A stretch of 64,000 nucleotides of DNA, taken from the NCBI GenBank assembly GCA_029219465.1, contig JAQXTL010000004.1, forward strand, positions 453,278 through 517,277. The letters run 5' to 3'. The position numbers were made by a program, and so were the translations under genes. Positions 10,405 through 20,601 of the stretch are shown here, piece by piece. Each line of letters starts with the position of its first letter. Position 1 is the first letter of the stretch. The notes under the pieces are model-generated. The model saw nothing but the letters and a program-made list of their open reading frames with translations. It searched no databases and was not told the origin of the DNA. This DNA comes from Methanobacteriaceae archaeon. GTDB lineage: Archaea > Methanobacteriota > Methanobacteria > Methanobacteriales > Methanobacteriaceae.

Positions 10405-13260
10405 GTGAGCGAAAATATTGAAAAGAAATGGCAGAAAAAATGGGCAGATGCAAAAATATTTGAATCAAACCCAGATGAAAGAGAAAAATTATACCTTACC
10501 GTTGCTTTTCCATACCCAAGTGGAGCAATGCATATAGGACACGGACGTACTTACACAGTACCTGATGTTTATGCAAGATTTAAAAGAATGGAAGGATATA
10601 ATGTATTATTCCCAATGGCATGGCACGTAACCGGTGCTCCAGTTATTGGAATCGCAGACAGGATTAGAAGAAAAGACCCATGGACCCTTGATTTATACCA
10701 CAGAGTTCACGGAGTTCCTAAAGAAAAATTACCAGAATTAGAAGACCCAGAATACATCGTAAAATACTTCTCAACTGAATATCACGAAGTAATGGAAGAA
10801 ATGGGTTATTCAATCGACTGGAGAAGAGAATTCAGAACTACTGACCCAACCTACAGAAAATTCATCGAATGGCAAATTACCCAATTACATGAAAAAGGAT
10901 TAGTTGAAAGAGGAGAACACCCTGTTAAATACTGTCCTAACTGTGACAACCCTGTAGGAGACCACGATTTACTTGAAGGTGAAGGAGTCGGAGTTAACGA
11001 ATTAACTTTACTTAAATTCCCAATTGGAGACAAAATCCTTGTAACTGCAACCTTAAGACCTGAAACCATCGTTGGAGCAACAAACATCTGGTTAAATCCT
11101 GATGTTGAATACGTTTTAGTTAACGCTAACGGTGAAAACTGGGTTGTTACCAAAGAAGCTCACTACAATTTGCAAAATCAAATTAAAAACTTAGAAATCA
11201 TATCTGAAATTGATCCTAACGATTTAATTGGAAAAATGGCAACAAATCCATTTACCGGTGCTGAATTGCCAGTTTTCCCAGCTAGTTTTGTAAGTGCATC
11301 ATACGGAAGTGGAGTAGTATTTTCCGAACCTGCAGATGCACCAGCAGATTACATTGCTCTTCAAGACTTAAAAAACAATTCCGAATTAATAGCTAAATAC
11401 AACTTAGAAGGAATTATTGAAAATGTAAATCCTATTCCTGTATGTACTCTTAAAGGATATGGAGAAATTCCAGCTGCAGACATTATTGAAAGACTTGGAA
11501 TTACCGATCAAAACGATGAAAAATTACATGAAGCTACAAATGAGTTATACAAAGCTCAACACAGTAAAGGTAAAATCATCGATTCCATTCCTGACTTTGG
11601 AGGCATGAAAGTTCGTTTCGCACGTGAAGAGTTAAAAGAAAAATTAATCAACGACAATATGGCTACAATCATGTACGACTTTGCTGAAAGACCAGTAGTC
11701 TGCAGATGTGGTAACAACTGTGTTGTTAAAATCATGGACGACCAATGGTTCATGAAATACGGAAACGAAGAATGGACTGAAAAAACCTTAAAAGTTCTTG
11801 ATGGCGAAACCGTTATTCCAAAAGAAATTAAAAACAATTTCGAATATTATCTCAACTGGTTAGACGATTGGGCATGTTCTAGAAAAGTAGGACTTGGAAC
11901 AAAACTTCCATGGGACAACCAATGGTTAATTGAACCTTTAAGTGACTCTACAATTTACATGTCTTACTACACAATTGCTAAATACTTAAGAGACATGGAT
12001 CCTGATGATTTAAACCTTGCTTTCTTTGATAAAGTTCTCTTAAACAAAGATTCAGGAGAAATCACCGTACCAAGTGAAAAAGTACAGGAAATTCAAGATG
12101 AATTCAACTACTGGTACCCACTTGACTGGAGATTATCTGCAAAAGACCTTGTTGGTAACCACTTAAGTTTCTTAATGTTCCACCACAGTGCTATTTATCC
12201 TGAAGAAAAATGGCCAAGAGGAACTGTAGTATTCGGTATGGGTCTTTTAGAAGGAAACAAAATGTCTTCCTCAAAAGGAAACGTAGTTTTACTTAAAGAT
12301 GCAATCCGTGATTACAGTGCTGATGTTGTAAGACTCTTCTTAATGGCTTCTGCAGAACCATGGCAAGATTTCGATTGGAGAGAAAAAGAAGTTCTTGGAA
12401 CCAAAAGAAGACTTGAATGGTTTAGAGAATTTGCAGCAAAAGTTGAAGAAGTAAAAGGTTCACCTTTAGACTTAAGCAACATTGAAGAAGTTGAATTAAC
12501 AAGAACCATTGATTTATGGATGATTAGTCAACTTAATCAACACATTAAAAATGCAACTGAAGCATTAGAAATCTTCCAAACCAGACAAGCACTTCAAGAT
12601 TCATTATTCTTACTTAAAAAAGATGTAGATCACTACTTATACAGAGTAAAACACATCATTGACAAACAAGACCCTGGAGTAATCTATGTATTATCCACTG
12701 TTCTTGAAGCTTGGATTAGACTTCTTGCACCATTTACTCCTCACACCTGTGAAGAATTATGGTCCACATACGGAGGAGTTGGATTTGCAAGTGAAGCAAG
12801 CTGGCCTGAATATGATGATGAGCTCGTAAGTGCTGAGATTGAAAAATCAGAAGATTTAGTAGAAAACATCATTAAAGATATTGCACACATCAAACAGATG
12901 GTTGGAGAAGATGTAGAAAAAGTCCACATTTACCTTGCACCAGAATGGAAATGGGAGTTATACAAAATAGCTGATGAAGTTGGAAAACCAGATATTGGAC
13001 AAATCATGGGAAGAGCTATTGGCGCTAAACTCCACGACGATAAAAAAGAAATCGCAATGGTAGCTAAAAAAATAGGTAAAGAAATAACCAAGACAAGATA
13101 CATCGGTAAAATCAATGAAGAAGAAATTTTATCTGATGCACTTGAATACATCAAAGAAGAATGTGGAAACGAAGTAATTATCCACGTAGATGATTCCTAC
13201 GACCCACAAAACAAGGCTAAAAACGCTATGCCTTACAAACCTGCAATATTTATGGAATAA
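10405..13260 (+). CDS. leuS: Leucyl-tRNA synthetase, archaeal type
   Basis: Class I synthetase that charges tRNA-Leu. The HIGH signature ([11 protein letters not shown]) is at residues 41-50 and the KMSKS-type motif ([10 protein letters not shown]) near 620. Between them the CP1 editing domain shows [14 protein letters not shown] and [18 protein letters not shown] Cys pair [12 protein letters not shown] belongs to the archaeal zinc region. Length 951 aa is typical of archaeal/eukaryotic LeuRS. The start is GTG at 10405, fixed by a GGTGAT ribosome binding site at 10395-10400. It ends in a hairpin terminator that overlaps the stop codon. Confidence 0.96.
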   Translation: MSENIEKKWQKKWADAKIFESNPDEREKLYLTVAFPYPSGAMHIGHGRTYTVPDVYARFKRMEGYNVLFPMAWHVTGAPVIGIADRIRRKDPWTLDLYHRVHGVPKEKLPELEDPEYIVKYFSTEYHEVMEEMGYSIDWRREFRTTDPTYRKFIEWQITQLHEKGLVERGEHPVKYCPNCDNPVGDHDLLEGEGVGVNELTLLKFPIGDKILVTATLRPETIVGATNIWLNPDVEYVLVNANGENWVVTKEAHYNLQNQIKNLEIISEIDPNDLIGKMATNPFTGAELPVFPASFVSASYGSGVVFSEPADAPADYIALQDLKNNSELIAKYNLEGIIENVNPIPVCTLKGYGEIPAADIIERLGITDQNDEKLHEATNELYKAQHSKGKIIDSIPDFGGMKVRFAREELKEKLINDNMATIMYDFAERPVVCRCGNNCVVKIMDDQWFMKYGNEEWTEKTLKVLDGETVIPKEIKNNFEYYLNWLDDWACSRKVGLGTKLPWDNQWLIEPLSDSTIYMSYYTIAKYLRDMDPDDLNLAFFDKVLLNKDSGEITVPSEKVQEIQDEFNYWYPLDWRLSAKDLVGNHLSFLMFHHSAIYPEEKWPRGTVVFGMGLLEGNKMSSSKGNVVLLKDAIRDYSADVVRLFLMASAEPWQDFDWREKEVLGTKRRLEWFREFAAKVEEVKGSPLDLSNIEEVELTRTIDLWMISQLNQHIKNATEALEIFQTRQALQDSLFLLKKDVDHYLYRVKHIIDKQDPGVIYVLSTVLEAWIRLLAPFTPHTCEELWSTYGGVGFASEASWPEYDDELVSAEIEKSEDLVENIIKDIAHIKQMVGEDVEKVHIYLAPEWKWELYKIADEVGKPDIGQIMGRAIGAKLHDDKKEIAMVAKKIGKEITKTRYIGKINEEEILSDALEYIKEECGNEVIIHVDDSYDPQNKAKNAMPYKPAIFME

Positions 13261-13289
13261 TTTAATTATTCCTACTTTTTCTTTTTTTA
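13254..13289 (+). terminator. leuS hairpin terminator
   Basis: GGAATAA (13254-13260, containing the stop codon) pairs with TTATTCC (13266-13272) across a 5-nt loop. T-rich sequence follows to about 13289. The rest of the gap to 13420 holds no recognisable element. Confidence 0.55.
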
Positions 13290-13420
13290 ATGTAGATACC
13301 CTACATGATTTATTAAAAAATAATACTAAACTTAAATTTAATGAAAAAAGCTATTGATAAAAATAAGACTAATTTTAAAAAAAGTAAAATAATTATAGCC
13401 AAAATTAATTAAAAGTGTAG

Positions 13421-14152
13421 CTATAATTTTCTTGCAAATACCATGTATCCGCTGTGACCAACCATACGTGTTTTTGGTCTTACACCTTGAGGTCTGACTT
13501 CAAGACCCCTTTCTAAAATTTCAATAATTTCAATATCGTAAAATCCTACTTTTTTAGCGATACGATAGGAAATTTCAGCTTGGTCAATATAAGGTGCATA
13601 AACAGCCAACCATCCTCCGACATTTAAAGAGTCCATAACATCTTCAAATATTTCAAAAGGCTTTGGCAAATCTAAAAAGACCAAATCGATTTTATCTTCA
13701 TCGATTCCGTCCTTAATGTTTTTGTTTTTAACATGAATATTAGTAATTCCAAATCTTTCAATGTTTTTTTGAGCAACCTGTGCAAAGTCTTCTCTGATTT
13801 CGTAGGTAAATACATCACCATCAGGACCAACAACATTTCCAAAGTTAAGAGCAATAGCTCCAGCACCAGTACCTGCGTCAATTACACGTGATCCAGATCC
13901 TAGTCCAGTATGAGCTAATACTAACCCAATATCTTTTTTAAGAAGAATAGAACATCTTCTATCCATTATATCTATAAAGTCATTGATATTAGGTTTCATA
14001 ATTTTAAATGTGTGGTCTAAATGACTTTTAACCTCTTCACCAATTTCTGCACTGTCCAATACTTCTGCAGAAACAATTCCCAAATCGCTTTGGAAATCTT
14101 CTCCAGGTTTTAAGACGTATTTTTTACCACGTTCATCTAAAATCATCTTCAT
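13421..14152 (-). CDS. trmI: tRNA (adenine-57/58-N1)-methyltransferase TrmI
   Basis: 243-aa SAM-dependent methyltransferase of the TrmI/GCD14 family, which makes m1A at position 58 (and 57 in archaea) of the tRNA T-loop. Seen: the SAM motif VIDAGTGAGAIALNFG near residue 87, acidic SAM ribose region YEIREDF, catalytic-loop LVFLDLPKPFE, and an N-terminal beta region (GKKYVLKPGEDFQSDLG) typical of the family. Its ATG overlaps the htpX stop (TAATG), so the two genes are translationally coupled. Homotetramer formation is known for the family. Confidence 0.92.
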   Translation of the reverse strand: MKMILDERGKKYVLKPGEDFQSDLGIVSAEVLDSAEIGEEVKSHLDHTFKIMKPNINDFIDIMDRRCSILLKKDIGLVLAHTGLGSGSRVIDAGTGAGAIALNFGNVVGPDGDVFTYEIREDFAQVAQKNIERFGITNIHVKNKNIKDGIDEDKIDLVFLDLPKPFEIFEDVMDSLNVGGWLAVYAPYIDQAEISYRIAKKVGFYDIEIIEILERGLEVRPQGVRPKTRMVGHSGYMVFARKL

Positions 14153-15108
14153 TATTGTAACTCCGCTAATTTCTTAACTCTTTTTAATGAATCTGGGTGA
14201 GTAGATAACAATTCCATAATACCGTTTTTCTTTGAGATTGTGATTTCTGAGTTTGCAAGTCTTCTTAACTCTTCATCAGATATTTTTCCATCACCGTCAA
14301 AGTCAAGTTGTTGGAAATCATGAATATCATTAGCTGCATTACCAATATCATTTACAAAGAATGCTCTTCCTGAATTTACATCATCAATTGTTTCTTTACT
14401 GCAGTTTGAAGCACCGTAGGATAATTTATAAAGTGCAGATGCTAATGCTGCAGGACGGTTTCCAAATTCAACACTAGCTGCATCAGCATAGTATTCACGA
14501 GTTCTTGAGATGAATAAAACTAACAATTGACCTAATATGTAGAATACATAACCAAGAATACCGATTATGATTGCTGCACCATTATCATTGTCTCTTGAAA
14601 ACATAAAAGATAGTGCAATGTAGTAACAAATCATTGGAATAACACTAACAGCAGCAGTAACAATCATATCATTGTGTTTGATATGACCCATTTCGTGACC
14701 AAGAACTGCTTTTAACTCATCTCTGTCAAGTAATCCTAAGATAGGGCGGGTAATTGCGATGTGTCCGCTTCTGCTTGATCTACCATATGCAAATGCATTT
14801 GGAATTGCAATTTCAGATAAACCTACTTCAGGTTTTGGAATTCCAGCTTCAGCAGCTAATTCTTGAACCATTTGATGAATGTGAGGTGCTTCAGCTTCAG
14901 ACAGTGGTCTTACATGCATTGAACGTTTTACTAAACTTGGTCCAAACCAGTATTGTAAGAATACAATAATTAAGCTCACTCCACAGTATAATTTCCAACT
15001 AGCTATGCCCAAATATAATCCTACGAGCATAATAAGGAAATATACAATGGAAAACATTACAACAAATGTAAGAATCATTCTTAACTTAAGTTTCCATGTA
15101 TTTTTCAT
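14152..15108 (-). CDS. htpX: HtpX-like M48 membrane metalloprotease with an EF-hand loop
   Basis: 318-aa membrane protease for quality control of membrane proteins. Two N-terminal TM helices (residues 10-55) precede the catalytic domain. The zinc motif HEMGH is at 138-142, with the third ligand region REYYADAASVE at about 204-214. Two further TM helices lie at 150-170 and 178-200. Unusually, residues 269-280 (14269-14304) read DFDGDGKISDEE, a textbook 12-residue EF-hand calcium loop with Asp at positions 1, 3 and 5, Gly at 6, Ile at 8 and Glu at 12, in the soluble part after the third zinc ligand. This suggests calcium control of, or calcium binding by, the protease. Confidence 0.9.
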   Translation of the reverse strand: MKNTWKLKLRMILTFVVMFSIVYFLIMLVGLYLGIASWKLYCGVSLIIVFLQYWFGPSLVKRSMHVRPLSEAEAPHIHQMVQELAAEAGIPKPEVGLSEIAIPNAFAYGRSSRSGHIAITRPILGLLDRDELKAVLGHEMGHIKHNDMIVTAAVSVIPMICYYIALSFMFSRDNDNGAAIIIGILGYVFYILGQLLVLFISRTREYYADAASVEFGNRPAALASALYKLSYGASNCSKETIDDVNSGRAFFVNDIGNAANDIHDFQQLDFDGDGKISDEELRRLANSEITISKKNGIMELLSTHPDSLKRVKKLAELQ

Positions 15109-15246
15109 ATTAACACCTTAAATTATTTATAAACATATGTTTCAAAACTACTTTAAATATTATATTTAATTTAATATAAACGTTAAGCACAAAATAATTT
15201 AATTACAAAATACATAAACATTAACTATATAGAAAATGGTGATTAA

Positions 15247-16194
15247 ATGAGCGGACCATGGGTAGAAAAATATAGACCACAAAAATTAGAAGACATCGTA
15301 GGACAAAAACAAATCGTTACAAGATTACAAAAATATGTTGGGGAAACCAGCATGCCTAACTTAATGTTTACAGGTCCTGCAGGTGTCGGTAAAACAACCA
15401 CAGCCTTAGCACTTGTTAAAACAATATTAGGAGACTACTGGAGAAACAATTTCTTAGAATTAAATGCATCAGATGCAAGAGGAATTGACACAGTAAGAAA
15501 TGACATTAAAGATTTCTGTAGATTAAAACCGGTAGGTGCTCCATTTAGAATAGTCTTTTTAGACGAAGTAGACAACATGACAAAAGACGCTCAACACGCT
15601 CTTCGTCGTGAAATGGAAATGTATACTAAAACCGCTTCATTTATACTTTCATGTAATTACTCATCAAAAATTATTGACCCTATTCAATCAAGATGTGCAA
15701 TATTCAGATTCGGTCCAATCAACGGAGAAGAAATTAAAGAACGTTTGCACTTTATCTGTGAATCTGAAGGATTCGAAGCAGATGAAAAAGGTATTGAATC
15801 AATTGTTTACTTTGCAGAAGGAGATATGAGAAAAGCAGTAAACGTTTTACAGGCTGCAACTGCAGAAGGAGAAAGCATTACTGAAGAGTCAGTTTACGAA
15901 GTTGTATCAAAAGCTAAACCTCAAGACATTGCAAACATGATAAATAAAGCATTAATGGGCGATTTTATGGGTGCACGTAACCTCTTAAGAGAAACCATGG
16001 TGCTTCAGGGAACCAGTGGAGAAGATATGGTTACTCAAATTTATCAGGACGTATCAAGAAGAGTTCTTGACGGTAAAATGGATGCAAGTATCTACATGGA
16101 TTTAATTGAAGCTATTGCTGAATGTGATTTCAGAATTAGAGAAGGAGCAAATCCAAGAATACAACTTGAAGCTTTATTAACTCAATTCTTATAA
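15247..16194 (+). CDS. rfcS: Replication factor C small subunit
   Basis: AAA+ clamp-loader subunit that, with RfcL, loads the PCNA ring on DNA. Seen: N-terminal [16 protein letters not shown], Walker [12 protein letters not shown] near residue 45, Walker [21 protein letters not shown], and the SRC motif QSRCAIFRF, which supplies the arginine finger. Length 315 aa is normal and no intein interrupts it. A GGTGAT ribosome binding site precedes the ATG. It is divergent from htpX and followed after 9 nt by rfcL in one operon. Confidence 0.96.
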   Translation: MSGPWVEKYRPQKLEDIVGQKQIVTRLQKYVGETSMPNLMFTGPAGVGKTTTALALVKTILGDYWRNNFLELNASDARGIDTVRNDIKDFCRLKPVGAPFRIVFLDEVDNMTKDAQHALRREMEMYTKTASFILSCNYSSKIIDPIQSRCAIFRFGPINGEEIKERLHFICESEGFEADEKGIESIVYFAEGDMRKAVNVLQAATAEGESITEESVYEVVSKAKPQDIANMINKALMGDFMGARNLLRETMVLQGTSGEDMVTQIYQDVSRRVLDGKMDASIYMDLIEAIAECDFRIREGANPRIQLEALLTQFL

Positions 16195-16203
16195 GGTATA
16201 GAA

Positions 16204-17766
16204 ATGTTATGGACTGATAAATACCGACCACAGGAATTAAGCGCAGTGGTAGGTAACACCAAAGAAATCAAAATAATCAAAGATTGGGTTAGCGCTTGGA
16301 AATCAAATGACCCTCAAATACCACTACTTCTAGTTGGTCCACCAGGTATTGGAAAAACAACCTTAGCACAAATCATTGCTAAAGAGTTTTCAGAGCATAT
16401 TGAGCTTAATGCAAGTGATAAACGTTCACAGGACGTTATTAAAAGAACAATTGGTGAATCATCATCTTCAAGATCCCTTTTTGGAGATGAATACAAATTA
16501 ATTATCATTGACGAAGTAGACGGACTTCATGGAACTAACGACCGTGGAGGAGTTAGAGCTATCGGAGAGATAATTAAAAATTCAAAACATCCAATGATTT
16601 TAATAGCTAATGATTTCTACTCAAAAAGATTACAAAGCATTAAACCAAAATGTCAAGTAATTAAAATGAAAAAATCCAGATGGAATTCCATTGCTAAGCT
16701 TTTACGTGAAATAGCTCAAAAAGAAGGAGTAGATGCAAATCCAAAAGCACTAAAAGAAATTGCTGTTAAATCTCAAGGGGACGTTAGATCTGCTATTAAT
16801 ACTCTTCAGGCACTTTCAAGTAAAGATGAACCTCTAAACATGGAAGAAATAGCAAATATAAAAACAAAGGACACACGTTCTGATATTTTCAATGCTATAA
16901 CTGGAGTACTTAAAAGTAAAACCCCAGCACATGTTAAGGAAGCTCTTTGGATTGAAGAAGACCCTACATTAGTCATGGAATACATTGCAGAAAATATTCC
17001 TCGCGAATATAAGAAAAAAGATGAAATCAAAAAAGCTTATGATTACATCTCAAAAGCAGATGTATTCTTTGGAAGAACCCAGAGAAGCAGAAACTATGGT
17101 TACTGGAAATATGCAACTGACTTTATGGGAATCGGAGTAAGTAACTCAAAACACGAAACCTATAAAAAGTTTACAAAAATCCAAACTCCAACTACATTTT
17201 CATTAATGAGTCGTAACAGAGCAAAAAGAAACCTAAGAGATGAAATTGCTAAAGATATAGGTAAAAAATTACACATATCCCGTGCAGTAGCTATTTCAAT
17301 GTTCCCATATCTTGAAATAATGTATAAAAATGATGAATTAGCTTGGGAACTTTCAGAGTTTTTTGGATTTGAAGACGATGATACTAAAATCAAAAGATTC
17401 AGATCAAGAAAAATTCCTAAAAAAGTAGTTACTAAAATGGAGAAACGAAAAGCTCAAATGATAGTTGAAGAACGTGACAAACGTGTTGAAGAGCTTGAAA
17501 ATCAGATGATGAATATTGTAGGAAGAATTGAATCTTCACATGATAATGATTCTTTAGACTTCTCTGAAGAAGAAGCTGTTTTAGAACCAGAAGTTGAAAC
17601 GGTAGAAGAAGAAATTACTCTAGAAGAACCTAAAACAGAAACTATTGAAGAAGAAGTTTTAAAACCAGAAGTTGAAGAGAAAAAACCTAAAAAAGAAAGA
17701 AAGAGAAAACCTAAAAAAGAAGAAAAAAAGAAAACTGACAAACAAGTTTCATTGCTCAGTTTCTAA
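16204..17766 (+). CDS. rfcL: Replication factor C large subunit
   Basis: 520-aa AAA+ large subunit of the archaeal clamp loader. Seen: [16 protein letters not shown], Walker [10 protein letters not shown] at 45-53 and Walker B IIDEVDG near 101. The long acidic then basic low-complexity tail (residues about 430-513, rich in Glu, then Lys) ends in QVSLLSF, a C-terminal PIP box for PCNA binding. The last 18 nt, encoding part of the PIP box and the stop, overlap the 3' end of the convergent RhuM-like gene. Operon partner rfcS is immediately upstream. Confidence 0.95.
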   Translation: MLWTDKYRPQELSAVVGNTKEIKIIKDWVSAWKSNDPQIPLLLVGPPGIGKTTLAQIIAKEFSEHIELNASDKRSQDVIKRTIGESSSSRSLFGDEYKLIIIDEVDGLHGTNDRGGVRAIGEIIKNSKHPMILIANDFYSKRLQSIKPKCQVIKMKKSRWNSIAKLLREIAQKEGVDANPKALKEIAVKSQGDVRSAINTLQALSSKDEPLNMEEIANIKTKDTRSDIFNAITGVLKSKTPAHVKEALWIEEDPTLVMEYIAENIPREYKKKDEIKKAYDYISKADVFFGRTQRSRNYGYWKYATDFMGIGVSNSKHETYKKFTKIQTPTTFSLMSRNRAKRNLRDEIAKDIGKKLHISRAVAISMFPYLEIMYKNDELAWELSEFFGFEDDDTKIKRFRSRKIPKKVVTKMEKRKAQMIVEERDKRVEELENQMMNIVGRIESSHDNDSLDFSEEEAVLEPEVETVEEEITLEEPKTETIEEEVLKPEVEEKKPKKERKRKPKKEEKKKTDKQVSLLSF

Positions 17767-18723
17767 TTTACTAATTAAATTTTTTGTTTCTTCATCAAAT
17801 TTGTTAAAATCTGATTTGAAAAATTTATCTTGAATCGGTTTGAATTTTTCATATTCTAATTTAACAAATTCATCAACTTCTTCTCTTGAAATACTTCCCT
17901 TACCTTCCAAAACATGATATTCATAAAATTCTAAAAATTTATCTAATTTTTCAGCCCAACTTTTCATGCTTATAGGAATTTTTCTTTCAGCCCTATCTTC
18001 TGCATAATCCAAATACATACTAACAACACGATTAAGAGTTTTTAATTCATCATGTGTTAGATAATTTTTAGCAACTTTCACATCACTTAAAAAAATTTTT
18101 CCATCTGGAGATTTTCTCCAACTTGTTAGACCCACATGTTCTTTAGTAGAATCTGCCCTTTCACGAATCAATTCAGGTGCAGTTAAGCCATAAACAGCAA
18201 AATGAAGCTTATTTTGAACTTTAGCATAAAAATCACGAGTTATTTCTGCATTTTTATTATAATCATATGAAGTAGCAAATAGATCTGTGACTTTTTCATA
18301 AACTTTTCTTTCAGACGACCTAATATCCCTAATCTCTTCAAGTAACTCTTCAAAATACACATCAGTAAATCTTCCACCATTTACCAATACTTCCTTATTG
18401 AGGACATAACCTTTCCTCATATATTGCTTTAAAACGCCTCTAGACCATTTACGAAACTTTGTTGCTTCTTTAGAGTTTATCCTGTATCCAATTGATATAA
18501 TGGCATCAAGATTATACCATATTTGAGGCCTACCCCTTGTATTAGATTTTTGTAAGAATTCCTTACTAAATTCTAAATCATCTTTAAATAACTCTTTAGA
18601 TGATATAGATACTTCATTTTCTTCAAGCTCACCTTCAAACACTATATTAGAAAAATGCATAGACATATTTGAGCCAGTAGTTCCAAAAATCTCTGAAACA
18701 ACCTTTCTACTAGCCCACAACAT
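17749..18723 (-). CDS. RhuM-family (virulence protein RhuM-like) protein, N-terminally shortened
   Basis: 324 aa from the first usable ATG. The family core is visible: [10 protein letters not shown], then [31 protein letters not shown], which resembles the conserved region of RhuM/phage-antirepressor-like proteins, and a helical C-terminal half. The frame continues upstream of 18723 with convincing family-like sequence (TLLYQSDEGAVEGKFI) to an ATG at 18807, but codon 4 there is TAG. The internal ATG at 18723 has its own GGTGAT ribosome binding site, so a shortened product may be made. The function of RhuM proteins is poorly known; many lie near restriction systems. It sits between rfcL and an aroE-hisS block and looks like an accessory insertion. 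Confidence 0.75.
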   Translation of the reverse strand: MLWASRKVVSEIFGTTGSNMSMHFSNIVFEGELEENEVSISSKELFKDDLEFSKEFLQKSNTRGRPQIWYNLDAIISIGYRINSKEATKFRKWSRGVLKQYMRKGYVLNKEVLVNGGRFTDVYFEELLEEIRDIRSSERKVYEKVTDLFATSYDYNKNAEITRDFYAKVQNKLHFAVYGLTAPELIRERADSTKEHVGLTSWRKSPDGKIFLSDVKVAKNYLTHDELKTLNRVVSMYLDYAEDRAERKIPISMKSWAEKLDKFLEFYEYHVLEGKGSISREEVDEFVKLEYEKFKPIQDKFFKSDFNKFDEETKNLISKLETEQ

Positions 18724-18807
18724 ATCATCACCAATTATAAATTTGCCTTCAACTGCACCCTCATCACTTTGGTATAATAATGTTTCAACAAGTTCCTACT
18801 TAACCAT
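18724..18807 (-). other. Ancestral 5' coding segment of the RhuM-like gene, cut by an amber codon
   Basis: On the minus strand ATG (18807) GTT AAG is followed by TAG (18798-18796), then 24 further sense codons in frame (from GAA CTT GTT) joining the downstream ORF at 18723. An AAGGTG ribosome binding site lies just before this ATG and a TATA-like TATATATTAAATT about 25 bp further up, so it is the natural start. A single CAG/AAG-to-TAG type change would explain it. The remaining spacer up to 18977 is AT-rich with no gene seen. Confidence 0.7.
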
Positions 18808-18977
18808 CAACACACCTTTATAAATTTAATATATACCAAACCATTATTAAATACAGATTTATTTTTATCATATATAAATATAATTAGTTAAAAATCTTTA
18901 AAAATTGATTTAACTTGATAAAATTGCTTTAAAATAAACATTTAATATAAAGTTAACCATTAAAATAAAAATAAAGA

Positions 18978-19661
18978 TTATTGAGATAATTTTTTTTCAA
19001 TAAATTCAGCTGCTTTAACAACATTTTCTTTATATTGAGGAGCTACATCTTCTAAAAATTCACTAAATGAAGTAGCTAACTCATTTTTATTTTTATTTTC
19101 GATTAATTTTTGACCATCCATTTCTAAAAATGAATTAATCCAGTCTAAAGGAACATTAATTAAAGGATAGACTTCATTAGATTTAATATCACGATTTAAA
19201 CCTACACCATCAAAAATACCTTCAAAAATATCATTTACCTGATCATCTAAAATTAAAGGATTAACAATAAAATCTGCATCCCCGTCATAAACAAGTTTTA
19301 CACCGTATTTACGAGTATAAGGTTCCATTAACAATTCAATAATGAAATTGTCTTTTGGCATCAATAAAGTTGAATTCGGTTGTATTTCAAGTGCCAAGTG
19401 TTTTGATGATTTGGAACAGATTTTCTGGAATAATGAACTTCTTACAACTTCAATTTCAGGATATTGTTTATTGAAAGTGTCCTGTCTTTTTCTTGAAAAC
19501 TTGGAAAATCTCAAATTGTTAATATAAAGTTTATCTGGAGTATAAGATACAAAACGACTGTCTACTCCAATTATTTTTAGAAATTTCAATACATCTTTTT
19601 TAGAATTTGAAAATTCCTTTTTTTCTTCATTCAATCCTGAAACATCAAACATTAAATCCAT
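18978..19661 (-). CDS. Conserved-looking protein of unknown function, next to aroE
   Basis: 227 aa, soluble, no signal peptide or membrane helix. I do not recognise a family. The sequence is mixed alpha/beta with charged N-terminal helices, a central MPKDNFIIELLMEPYTRKYG segment, an acidic LVYDGDADFIVNPLILDDQV stretch and a helical C-terminus. A GAGTGATATT ribosome binding site fixes the ATG at 19661. It starts 4 nt after the aroE stop, so the two form an operon and may share regulation. No catalytic motif stands out. Confidence 0.6.
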   Translation of the reverse strand: MDLMFDVSGLNEEKKEFSNSKKDVLKFLKIIGVDSRFVSYTPDKLYINNLRFSKFSRKRQDTFNKQYPEIEVVRSSLFQKICSKSSKHLALEIQPNSTLLMPKDNFIIELLMEPYTRKYGVKLVYDGDADFIVNPLILDDQVNDIFEGIFDGVGLNRDIKSNEVYPLINVPLDWINSFLEMDGQKLIENKNKNELATSFSEFLEDVAPQYKENVVKAAEFIEKKLSQ

Positions 19662-19665
19662 AATA

Positions 19666-20517
19666 TCACTCTAAATTAAGTGTTTGTCTTAAAGCATTTT
19701 CCATAACGTCTATTGGTGCATCCTGACCAGTCCATATTTTGAAGCTTTCTGCTCCCTGATAAAGCAACATTTTAATTCCGTAAACAGGTTTTGCACCTGC
19801 TTTAATAGCTTCTTTTATTAAAACTGTTTCATTAGGATTATAAACTGCATCAAAGACTACCAAATCCTCATGCATATTATCAAAAGTAGCTATTGGCTCA
19901 TCATCAATATGTGGATGCATTCCAATAGGTGTGGTATCAACCAATATGTCAGCATCGCCCAAATAGTTGTTAATAGCTGAAATTGAATCTGATTTTATAT
20001 CATCAATTAATCCTGAATCTGAAATATCTCCTGCCAATTTTTCAGCTCTTTCAACATTTCTGTTTAAGATTGTTATTGAGTCTGCACCATATTTTGCAAG
20101 ATAACATGAAATAGCTCTTGATGCTCCACCAGCACCTGCAACAATTACATTTTTGTTTTTAATACTTGTTACTTCTTCAATTGACCTTACAGCACCAATT
20201 CCATCGGTGTTGTATCCTTTTAAATTTTTAAAGTCAATTGTGTTTACTGCACCTATCAAACTTGCAACAGGATCAATTTCATCTAAAAATTCCATTACCT
20301 CAATTTTATGAGGAATTGTAACATTAAAACCTTTAATATTTAATGATTTGGCACCTTCAATAGCTGATTTTAAATTAGACGGATCAACATCAAAAGCAAC
20401 ATAGGCATAATCCATTCCAAGAGCCTTAAATGCAGCATTATGCATCGGCGGTGAAAAGCTATGTTCCACAGGATGACCAATCAAACCTACAATATTTGTA
20501 CTACCTTTAATTTTCAT
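19666..20517 (-). CDS. aroE: Shikimate dehydrogenase
   Basis: NADP-dependent reduction of 3-dehydroshikimate to shikimate in aromatic amino-acid synthesis. Seen: N-terminal substrate-binding GLIGHPVEHSFSPPMHNAAF, catalytic Lys region FNVTIPHKIEVM, GAVNTID, NTDGIGAVRSIEE, the dinucleotide-binding VIVAGAGGASRAI, DTTPIGMHP, and the late KMLLYQGAESFKIWTG. Length 283 aa is complete. The unknown 227-aa gene follows after 4 nt. It is divergent from hisS with a short, AT-rich shared spacer. Confidence 0.96.
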   Translation of the reverse strand: MKIKGSTNIVGLIGHPVEHSFSPPMHNAAFKALGMDYAYVAFDVDPSNLKSAIEGAKSLNIKGFNVTIPHKIEVMEFLDEIDPVASLIGAVNTIDFKNLKGYNTDGIGAVRSIEEVTSIKNKNVIVAGAGGASRAISCYLAKYGADSITILNRNVERAEKLAGDISDSGLIDDIKSDSISAINNYLGDADILVDTTPIGMHPHIDDEPIATFDNMHEDLVVFDAVYNPNETVLIKEAIKAGAKPVYGIKMLLYQGAESFKIWTGQDAPIDVMENALRQTLNLE

Positions 20518-20601
20518 ATAATAATTAATTGATTAACAAAGATTATATAAATTTGTATAGACATAGTTAAATTATAATATATTATTTATAGGAGAGTAAG
20601 A

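Noticed and set aside
18796..18807. Pyrrolysine decoding of the TAG in the RhuM-like gene
   Set aside because: No pyl genes are in the window, as far as I know Methanobrevibacter lacks the pyl system, and the family has no known need for pyrrolysine. A point mutation is simpler.
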